Origin: Gemmatimonadota bacterium
Lineage (GTDB): Bacteria > Gemmatimonadota > Gemmatimonadetes > Longimicrobiales > Gaopeijiaceae
DNA: 38,148 bases
Assembly: GCA_022822325.1 (NCBI GenBank)
Contig: JAJEBW010000012.1
Coordinates: 1 to 38,148 of the forward strand
Direction: 5' to 3'
Shown here: piece after piece, positions 24,729 through 31,526 of the stretch
Position numbering within the stretch: the stretch's first letter is position 1
Layout of the letters: every line of letters begins with the position of its first letter
Made by a program: the position numbers and the translations under genes
Notes under the pieces: generated by a model
The model's input: only the letters and a program-made list of their open reading frames with translations
Databases searched by the model: none
Told to the model about the DNA's origin: nothing

Positions 24729-25852
24729 CTGCCTTCCAGGACCAGGCCCGGAATCAGGGCTGAGTTCGGCGACTTTCAGACGCCGCCGCAACTGGCTCGT
24801 CGCGTGTGTGCGCTGTTGGTCGATCACGGCCTTCGTCCAGCCAGCGTCCTGGAGCCGACCTGTGGAACAGGAACTTTTCTGGATGCTGCAGTTCGGGCGT
24901 TTCCATCGGCGCAACGGCTGCTGGGCCTTGAAATCAATCCCCGGCATGTAGCCCAGGCCAATGACCGCATCAGGCGATGCCACTCGGCCGCAAACGTTCG
25001 GGTACGGCAAGCCGACTTCTTCCGGACGGACTGGAACGATGTGCTCCGGGGGCTTCCACAGCCCTTGCTGGTGCTTGGGAACCCACCGTGGGCAACGAGC
25101 GCGGATCTTTCCCGCCTTGGGAGCTCGAATGTCCCGGAGAAGACCAAACTTCCAGGGTCACCGCGGGCTTGACGCTCTGACGGGCAGGGGCAATTTCGAT
25201 ATCTTCGAGTGGATGATCCTTCGCACCCTGGAGTGGATCGAAGGGCGGGAAGCAAGCCTCGCATTGCTCTGCAAAGTTGCGGTGGTGCGCCGGGTTCTCC
25301 GTCGGGTGTGGGGCTACGGACACCGGCTTCGGAACGCGGAGATACACCGCATTGACGCGGTGAAGCACTTCGGAGCATCGGTCGACGCGTGCCTGTTCAC
25401 GATCTCTGGCTCCCCCCGGCGCGGAGCATCCGAGTGCGCGGTCTACGACTCCCTCGATGCCGCCGTCCCTTCGTCGCGATTCGGGCTACCGGATGGTGAA
25501 CTCGTGGCGGACCCGAGGCTGTACGACAGGTGGAGGCACCTGATCGGTCTGCAACGATGCCGGTGGCGCTCCGGCGTGAAGCACGATTGCTCGAAGGTCA
25601 TGGAACTGCGCCGATGTGGGCCGGACTCATATGTGAATGGCTTCCGGGAGGAAGTGCAGCTTGAGCCGCGATTCCTTTTTCCGATGCTAAAGAGTTCCGA
25701 AGTGGCAAATGGCGCTGTGGTCGAGCCGACGCGATGGATGCTGGTAACTCAGGCGACGATCGGCGAGGGCACCAATCGCATCAAGTCTGAAGCTCCTCGG
25801 ACCTGAAGGTACCTGTGCTCGCATGGCGACCGCCTCGACCGTCGCGGCAGCG
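24729..25852 (+). pseudogene. N6-adenine DNA methyltransferase of the same R-M pair, decayed
   Basis: The frame starts 4 bp after the endonuclease end with FGDFQTPPQLARRVC, SAM motif I in VLEPTCGTGTFLDAA and catalytic motif IV NPPW near 25083, as in gamma-type adenine methyltransferases. The natural start is missing or is a CTG at 24729-24731 after a GAGG site. An extra A in the run at 25146-25148 shifts the frame; removing it restores TNFQGHRGLDALTGRGNFDIFEWMILR, and the second half continues to 25803. There a TGA (25804-25806) stands where a Trp codon is expected, and the same frame goes on with RYLCSHGDRLDRRGS before similarity stops near 25850. So it carries a start defect, a frameshift, a nonsense change and a 3' truncation. 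It cannot make a functional enzyme. Confidence 0.72.
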
Positions 25853-25995
25853 CAACCGTCCCCGCCCATCATCCCCTGCGCAACCCGTCGGCGACGACCA
25901 GCGGAAACGCATCGCCAGCTTGCCGGGACAGTCTCGCCACCCTTCAACTCAATGAGATTGCCCCACCTTCGCCCACCTGCCTTCGAGGTTTGATC

Positions 25996-28944
25996 ATGCA
26001 CCGGGCCCGGCCATCTCTTCCGGATTCCGTTCCGACCCCCACGGCGCCGGTTCGGGCCGCTTTCGCACCTGCGCGGCCCCTGTGCGCGGGCACGCCGCTG
26101 GCGCTCCTCGGCGCCGTCATCGTCGCGGCGGGCTGTCTGGAGTCGGGGGAAGAGGCGGCGACCTCCACGCGGGACGCGCGTCCCGCCGAACCCGCCGAGG
26201 AATCCGCCCGGCCCCCGGGGGACGCCGCTGGCGCGACGGAATCCGACGATCCCCGCCCGGCCGACCGCGCCGAAGTCCTTCGCTACCCCAGCCTGAACGG
26301 CAACATTCGCGGCGAGCTGCACATGCTTCCGCCCGTCAGCACGGGACCGATGAGCCCCGCCTGGTCGCCGGACGGCAGCCAGCTCGCGGTCGCGATGGCG
26401 GGCGACATCTGGCTGGTCGCGGCCGACCCGGGAGCGACGCAGCCACCCCCGCCGGAACCCGGTCGCGACCTCCCCCGGACCGGCGCGACGCAGCTCACCC
26501 GCGGACCCGGCTACCACTTCGAGCCGAGCTGGAGCCCCGACGGAACGCGGATCGCCATGACGGTGGAGACCGGCGACGGGCTCGACATCGCGCTCATCGA
26601 GGTGGCGAGCGCAAATGCTGCGCCCCTCACCGAGGGCGGCGGGGTCGAGGTGCAGCCCGCATGGAGTCCGGATGGGCGTTACGTCTATTTCGCGGCCGCC
26701 GGGCGCGGGATGGACATTCACCGGATCGAGGTCGCGACGGGCGCGCGCGAGGAGGTGGTCGCGGGACCGGGGAACGAATATCAGCCGCGCGTCTCTCCGG
26801 ATGGGACGCTGGTCTACATGGCGCCGGTGGCGGGGGTTACGGGGGCGGGGGGAATCTGGACGCTCGCTCCGGACGCGACCGAACCGATCCTGGTGCACGC
26901 CGAGGAGACCGCCTGGCGGGCGCGGCCGGACTGGCTTCCCGACGGCAGCGGCCTCGTTCATGTCTCCGACGAAGCCGGCTCCAACGACCTCGTCCTCATC
27001 GGCGCGAACGGCGGCAATCCCCTGCGGCTGACCGGCGGCGACAGCCACGAGCTCACCCCGCGCGTCAGCCCCGATGGCCGCCGCGTCGCCTTCGTGTCCA
27101 ACGAAACCGGCGCCACCCGGCTTCACACAATGGCCATCTCCGGCGGCGCCCGCAGCTCCTGGCGCACCATCGACCTCGACAACCGCGCAGCCCGGCTCCC
27201 CCACGGCTGGGTCCGCGGCGCCATCCGCGACGAAAACGGTCGCCCGACCCCGGCCCGCATCTCGCTCATCGCCTCCGACGGACGCGCCTACGCTCCCCCC
27301 GGCGCCTTCCACCGCGTCCTCACCCCCACCGAAACCCACTACTTCCGCACCGACGGCGACTTCGAGGTGCAGGTGCCCGCCGGTCCCGTCGCGATTCAGG
27401 TGCGGCGCGGCCTGGAATACCGTCCGCAGAGCGCAACCGTCGAGGTCGAAACCGGCCAACGCCACGATCTCCGCTTCGATCTCGAACGCCTCGTTGACGC
27501 CCCCGCCATGGGCTGGTTCAGCGGCGACACGCATGTCCACGACCTCCACCAGGGCCGCTTCGGACTCACCCACCGGGACTTCTTCAACGATCTCGCCAGC
27601 GAGGATCTGCACGTCTCGATCGCGCTCATCCACATGGACGGAACGCGGCTGATGGGACGCTGGAATGATCTGACGGGACGGCCGCACCCCCTTTCGACCG
27701 CCGACCACATCCTCCAGTACGCGCAGGAGTTCCGCGGCTCCTTTGGCCATGTCGGGCTTGCGGGCGTCACCGAGTTCATCACTCCGCTGGTCGGAGGCGC
27801 GGCCAACACTCCCTTCGCGGCCGACCTTCTCAACGCCGACTACCTGGCAAGGGCGCGGGAAATGGGCGCCACGGGCGGCTTCATGCACCCCTTCACCGGG
27901 CGCGCCGACACTCCCGAGCGGATGGGCAGCCAGGAGATTCCGGTCGATCTGGCGCTCGGACTGGGCGACTTCTTCGATGTCATCTGCTTCTGGTACGACG
28001 AGTTGTGGAATGCCGAGGCCTACTACCGCATCCTCAACGCGGGCTTCCGCCTGGCCGCGACCGGGGGCACCGACAACTTCTCCGACGTCTGGCGCGATCC
28101 GGGGCCGGGCGCAAGCCGCACCTACGCCTGGCTCGACGGTCCGCTTTCGGTCGATTCGTGGCTGGCGGCGATCCGCGAACGGCGCACCTTCGCGACCAAC
28201 GGACCGCTCCTCTTCATGACGGTGGATGGGGAGATGCCCGGCGGCGAGATCGTCGTGGGCGGCGACGCGAATGGGCAAATGAATATTGGGATGGGCGGGG
28301 CCGAGGGCGGCGCGCGCGTCGCGGCGGCGTCGGCGGGCACCGGCGGTGGGTCCACCCGAACGGCTGCGAGAGTTGCGCGCGCGCGGGGCGCGAACGCGCT
28401 CGATCCGGACGCGGCCGCCATCCTTGCGCCACGCGGCCAAACCGTCGCAGGCAACGACGGCGGCGGCCCGGTCGCCGCACCCACGGGCGAAATCAGGGCG
28501 CGGCTCCGGCCCGCGGCCACCGCCCGGACGCACCAGGTCGTGATCGACGTGGCCACGATCGCTCCCCTCGACCGCGTCGAGATCGTGGTCAATGGCCGGG
28601 TCGCGGCCCGCCACGAGGTGCGCGGCCTGGGCGAGCGCTTCCGGATCGAGAGCGCAATCGAGCTCGACGGCAGCGGCTGGATCGCCGCCCGCGCAGTCGG
28701 CCCGGCCTCGCCCCTGGTCGCCGACAGCTACGCCTTCGCGCAGACCAGCCCCGTGTGGATCGTCGCCGACGGCCGCGAGTACCGCTCCCCGGACGACATC
28801 CGTTTCCTCCTCGCCGCGGTCGAGGCTTTCCGCACGCGGGTGGTCATCCGCGACCGGTGGGCCACCCCGGCCGACCGCGAGAGCTTCCTGGCGCGCGTGG
28901 ACGAGGCGGCCGCGGAGTACCGGCGGCGGCTGGGGGAGGGGTGA
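25996..28944 (+). CDS. Lipoprotein with TolB-like propeller and CehA/McbA metallohydrolase domain
   Basis: The 982-residue product has a signal sequence ending GAVIVAAGC, with Cys47 as the predicted lipidated residue. Residues about 110-390 hold six PD40/TolB-type propeller blades (PAWSPDGSQLAVA, PSWSPDGTRIAMT, PAWSPDGRYVYFA, PRVSPDGTLVYMA, PDWLPDGSGLVHV, PRVSPDGRRVAFV). From about residue 520 a CehA/McbA PHP-like metallohydrolase follows: WFSGDTHVHDLHQGRFG (metal-binding His residues), LASEDLHVSIALIHMDG, GGFMHPFTGRAD, RLAATGGTDNFSD and RRTFATNGPLLFMTVDG. A Gly/Ala-rich insertion lies about 755-830. The start is the ATG at 25996 with GAGG 7 bp upstream; the TTG two codons earlier is unlikely. 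CehA and McbA hydrolyse carbaryl, but relatives have other substrates. The gene directly follows the decayed methyltransferase. Confidence 0.85.
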   Translation: MHRARPSLPDSVPTPTAPVRAAFAPARPLCAGTPLALLGAVIVAAGCLESGEEAATSTRDARPAEPAEESARPPGDAAGATESDDPRPADRAEVLRYPSLNGNIRGELHMLPPVSTGPMSPAWSPDGSQLAVAMAGDIWLVAADPGATQPPPPEPGRDLPRTGATQLTRGPGYHFEPSWSPDGTRIAMTVETGDGLDIALIEVASANAAPLTEGGGVEVQPAWSPDGRYVYFAAAGRGMDIHRIEVATGAREEVVAGPGNEYQPRVSPDGTLVYMAPVAGVTGAGGIWTLAPDATEPILVHAEETAWRARPDWLPDGSGLVHVSDEAGSNDLVLIGANGGNPLRLTGGDSHELTPRVSPDGRRVAFVSNETGATRLHTMAISGGARSSWRTIDLDNRAARLPHGWVRGAIRDENGRPTPARISLIASDGRAYAPPGAFHRVLTPTETHYFRTDGDFEVQVPAGPVAIQVRRGLEYRPQSATVEVETGQRHDLRFDLERLVDAPAMGWFSGDTHVHDLHQGRFGLTHRDFFNDLASEDLHVSIALIHMDGTRLMGRWNDLTGRPHPLSTADHILQYAQEFRGSFGHVGLAGVTEFITPLVGGAANTPFAADLLNADYLARAREMGATGGFMHPFTGRADTPERMGSQEIPVDLALGLGDFFDVICFWYDELWNAEAYYRILNAGFRLAATGGTDNFSDVWRDPGPGASRTYAWLDGPLSVDSWLAAIRERRTFATNGPLLFMTVDGEMPGGEIVVGGDANGQMNIGMGGAEGGARVAAASAGTGGGSTRTAARVARARGANALDPDAAAILAPRGQTVAGNDGGGPVAAPTGEIRARLRPAATARTHQVVIDVATIAPLDRVEIVVNGRVAARHEVRGLGERFRIESAIELDGSGWIAARAVGPASPLVADSYAFAQTSPVWIVADGREYRSPDDIRFLLAAVEAFRTRVVIRDRWATPADRESFLARVDEAAAEYRRRLGEG

Positions 28945-29292
28945 GGGATTCGTTCTGCGGCGGCGGCTTCCGGTCCCCACCAGTCCCCATTCGTCGCGCC
29001 GGACCCCGCATTTCTCAGACCAGGTCCCGTATTTCGCGCGCCGGGGTCCCGCATGTCCTGCGCCGACGATGCTTCGCCATCGATTCCGGCCAGGCCCACC
29101 GATTCACGCGGCCGGCCCGAGCCCCAGGTCGCCTGCACATTCCAACCCGTGGCTCCATTTGTGGAAGGCCGGGCAGCGGCCATTTGCGGTTTTTTGTGGT
29201 TTCTTGCGGTTCATTCGCGAGTGCGAAACCGCCGCGCCCCCAAACCCCTGGCGGCCGACTCACCGGCGAGCTCGCCGCAGACCGGTTCCGGC
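28945..29292. other. Repeat-containing intergenic region
   Basis: No gene is recognised. Two repeat patches are visible: an imperfect 21-22-bp tandem repeat (GGTCCCGCATTTC-like cores at 29002-29014, 29023-29035 and 29045-29057, with a weaker unit near 28983), and a G/T-rich patch at 29183-29213 with three TTGCGGTTT-like units at a period of about 10-11 bp. The region borders the fused defence-gene scar. Confidence 0.6.
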
Positions 29293-29617
29293 TCAATCCA
29301 GCACCCTCCACGCGCCCGCCCGCCTTGAACCAACCCGCTGAATCCTTCCCGCCTCGCGCAATCGGTCCAGGTGATGCCGAATGCTGTACACCGATGTATT
29401 CAACCGTTCGGCCAGAGCGGCCAGAGTCAGCCCGGGCTCGTCCCGCAGGAGCGCAACGATGCGGCCCGCCTTGTCACCCAACGCAGGACGGTCCTGCGGC
29501 AGCGCTCCCGCATTGTAGATGCACAAGCGATCGTCGTGTACGCGAATCTGTATCGGCGTCGGCACCAGAACAGCAACACCTCCATGGCCTTGTCGACCTG
29601 CATCCTTGTGCGCGCCC
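29293..29617 (-). pseudogene. C-terminal scar of a Schlafen/AlbA_2-type ATP-binding protein
   Basis: Only two islands are family-like. TPIQIRVHDDRLCIYNAG resembles the ATP-binding-fold strand of AlbA_2/RecG-like regulators, and a winged-helix end follows: GRIVALLRDEPGLTLAALAE, YSIRHHLDRLREAGRIQRVG, stop at 29293. In relatives well over a hundred residues separate these blocks and an AlbA_2 domain precedes them, so two or more deletions have occurred. The 5' side runs out of frame into the nuclease fragment. No start codon belongs to it. The endpoint 29617 is approximate. Confidence 0.55.
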
Positions 29618-30008
29618 GCGCCGATGCGGAGACAAACGAATCGACGTGTGTCTTGTTGATCCGCGTTCCTTCCGCGTAGCACTTGCACTGAATCGCGCAC
29701 CATCCGCCGTCGCGCTCCTCCGCCACCAGATCGACACCCAGATCCTTGAGACTGAATTTGGGGGGTGGGACGAAGTGCGGATGGTTCGCGGCCTCGCGGG
29801 CCATCAACTCATTGAAATGCGGAACCCAGTCCTTCCACAGCCAGACCCTGGAGAAGCGCTCGCCGTAGATGGGATCTTCGCGGAAGCAGGTCGCCATCAG
29901 CCGCTCGAAGAGGCTGCCCTTCTGTGCCTCGGTCTCGGAAATGGAGCGGATGTGGTCGAGGACGCGCTGGAATCCCGGAATACTCGTGTACGACGCCTGC
30001 TTGATCAC
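29618..30008 (-). pseudogene. N-terminal fragment of a type ISP-like restriction enzyme (Mrr-type nuclease)
   Basis: About 130 residues from the GTG at 30008 look like the N-terminus of large single-chain restriction helicase-methyltransferases: LDHIRSISETEAQKGSLFER, FREDPIYGERFSRVWLWKDW, then the nuclease core LGVDLVAEERDGGWCAIQCKCY (Asp and QxK) and INKTHVDSFVSASA. After that, near base 29618, similarity ends abruptly, although such enzymes normally continue for over a thousand residues with helicase and methyltransferase domains; the frame runs on to a stop at 29427 as unrelated sequence. The GTG overlaps the stop of the poly-serine gene by 4 bp, which may be chance. It is a deletion remnant without likely function. 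Confidence 0.68.
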
Positions 30009-30400
30009 GGGGCAGCAGGATACCCGGACGACGACGAACTGCTCGACGAAGAGCTCGAGCTGGAACTCGATGACGAACTGCTCGAACTGGACGAACTCGA
30101 CGAAGAGGACGACGACGAGCTGCTGCTGGAAGAGGAGCTGGAGCTGGACGACGAACTGCTCGAACTGGAGCTCGAAGACGAACCGGACGACGAGGCGGAC
30201 GACTCGCTGCTCGACGAAGAGCTGCTCGAATCGTCATCATCGTCGTCGTCGTCGGGGAGCGTGATGTAGATGCACGACATGAGCTGGGTGACTCCCGCGC
30301 CCGCCACGCCGCCCGTCAGCAGGCGCAGGAACCTCCGGCGGTCCTCGTAGTGGCCGATTCCGGGTCGCTCGCTCCCGCTGGATTCCAACTTGTCGCTCAT
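30005..30400 (-). CDS. Tat-type lipoprotein with poly-Asp/poly-Ser tail
   Basis: This 131-residue protein has three parts. Residues 20-26 (DRRRFLR) match the twin-arginine export motif, followed by a short hydrophobic stretch (LLTGGVAGAGVTQL) and a lipobox-like LMSC with Cys43. The mature chain then reads IYITLP, eight aspartates (50-57), eight serines, ESSASSSG, and 52 uninterrupted serines (74-125), ending GYPAAP. The homopolymer uses all six serine codons, including both the TCN and AGY groups, so it is not a simple trinucleotide expansion. The gene lies 113 bp downstream of a GT9-like glycosyltransferase on the same strand. The expected product is a membrane-anchored, extended Ser-rich brush, possibly glycosylated on Ser. 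The final GYPAAP could be a truncated end, since a foreign nuclease fragment begins at the stop codon. No family is recognised. Confidence 0.75.
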   Translation of the reverse strand: MSDKLESSGSERPGIGHYEDRRRFLRLLTGGVAGAGVTQLMSCIYITLPDDDDDDDDSSSSSSSSESSASSSGSSSSSSSSSSSSSSSSSSSSSSSSSSSSSSSSSSSSSSSSSSSSSSSSSSSSGYPAAP

Positions 30401-30430
30401 TCTTCCGCAAATCCCCTCTTCCGCAAATCC
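30401..30430 (-). repeat. Duplicated 14-bp leader element
   Basis: TCTTCCGCAAATCC occurs at 30401-30414 and 30417-30430 (16-bp period), directly against the ATG of the poly-serine gene. Read on the minus strand it places GGAAGA immediately before the start and GAGGGG about 12-17 bp upstream, so it probably shapes the ribosome-binding region. Confidence 0.55.
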
Positions 30431-30513
30431 TTCCGGTCACTTTGTCCCCGGGTACAGATTGTTCCGGGGCGCAGACAAGCCCAAATTGCGGCCGGTCCGG
30501 GATTCGCGTCAAG

Positions 30514-31473
30514 TCAGGCCAGGTACTCGATCGCTCCCCCGTCGAAGTAGAGTTCGATTCGGCGTATGACCTCGTCGGCCGTGATCATGTCCATGCAGCG
30601 CGGCAGCGTTCCCACCACATCGACGCAGAGCTGGTCGGGCCGGTCCTTGTCGTCGCCGTCGCCCAGGGGCACGGTACGCGACTTCCAGCAACCGCCGTTG
30701 TCGCAGCAACGGAGCGCGCCGACCGTGTGGATGAACTGATGGTGCGGGTAGGCCGTCCAATGCGGCGGCTCTCGGCCCCCGGCAATGACCACGCACGGAC
30801 GGTTCAGCGGCATTCCCGGCTTCGCTTCCACCGCGGCGGCAAGGTGCATCGGCAGACTGATCGGCGTCACCACGCCCTGCGCGTGATACATCAGCCGCAC
30901 GAACTGGCGCAACGTCGTCCGTCCCCTCAGATCGACGACCCCTTCAAGGGGGGGATGATGATGTCCGTCTTCGCCGACCTGCACAAACTCCACGCGCCCC
31001 CGAAAGTGATCGACCACCTCCTGGCAGCGCTTCGGATCCCACCATTTGACGGTGTAGTCGTGCTTGCCGCCCGAGACGATGATCCAGAAGAGCGTGGATT
31101 CTCCCTCCTGCTCCTCGACCTGCGAGAACCAGTGCTTCTCGTCGTCGGAGACATGAATGTCGCCTTTGAAGGCGCCGGGCTCGATCGCAAGCCCGAGCTT
31201 GTCGTTGAGATAGTGAACGAAGCCGTGCAGAAAGTGCCAGGGGGCCTGGTTGCTGCGATGAATCAGGGGATAATGGCAGTCCAGGATCTCGACGCCGGCA
31301 TCGTTCTCGCTGAGGGGCGTAAGGTGGGGATTGTGTTCCCAGAGCGCGGGGCAGGAAGTGCGAACGTCGGTCTGAAAGCGGCCGGGATGGCACCGGTGCA
31401 GATCCCGGACCGCAGCGGTCAGCATGACAATGTCCCCGGGGGACTGAAAGTTGCGCAGGATCAGTTTTCGCAT
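30514..31473 (-). CDS. GT9-like (heptosyltransferase-fold) glycosyltransferase with C-terminal Cys cluster
   Basis: A 319-residue enzyme resembling ADP-heptose transferases of family GT9. The N-terminal acceptor half begins LILRNFQSPGDIVMLTAAVRDLHRCHPG; the C-terminal nucleotide-sugar half has VVDLRGRTTLRQFVRLMYHA and VVTPISLPMHLAAAVE, replacing the usual GNDTGPMHLAAA. Uncommon for GT9 is the segment at 250-295 with five cysteines (256, 257, 262, 283, 293) in RCCDNGGCWKSRTVPLGDGD, then LCVDVVGTLPRCMDMIT; this looks like a metal site. Bacterial autotransporter heptosyltransferases (TibC type) have the same fold and a four-Cys iron site, and they glycosylate serines on secreted proteins. The poly-serine lipoprotein gene is 113 bp downstream on the same strand, so it is the obvious candidate acceptor; that is inference. 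The upstream APC gene ends 53 bp away. Confidence 0.82.
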   Translation of the reverse strand: MRKLILRNFQSPGDIVMLTAAVRDLHRCHPGRFQTDVRTSCPALWEHNPHLTPLSENDAGVEILDCHYPLIHRSNQAPWHFLHGFVHYLNDKLGLAIEPGAFKGDIHVSDDEKHWFSQVEEQEGESTLFWIIVSGGKHDYTVKWWDPKRCQEVVDHFRGRVEFVQVGEDGHHHPPLEGVVDLRGRTTLRQFVRLMYHAQGVVTPISLPMHLAAAVEAKPGMPLNRPCVVIAGGREPPHWTAYPHHQFIHTVGALRCCDNGGCWKSRTVPLGDGDDKDRPDQLCVDVVGTLPRCMDMITADEVIRRIELYFDGGAIEYLA

Positions 31474-31526
31474 TGCCGCAGGCGCTTTCCGTCATGGCCC
31501 CCGGTGCATCGCAGCATATTCTCGCT

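Noticed and set aside
25687..28980. A 1097-codon minus-strand frame opposite the CehA lipoprotein.
   Set aside because: Low-complexity Arg/Gly/Ala content without motifs; the plus strand carries clear domains.
28005..30269. A 754-codon plus-strand open frame ending in an Asp/Glu/Leu-rich acidic segment.
   Set aside because: It overlaps the CehA gene out of frame, and its acidic end is the reverse reading of the poly-Ser codons. No ribosome site or family match.
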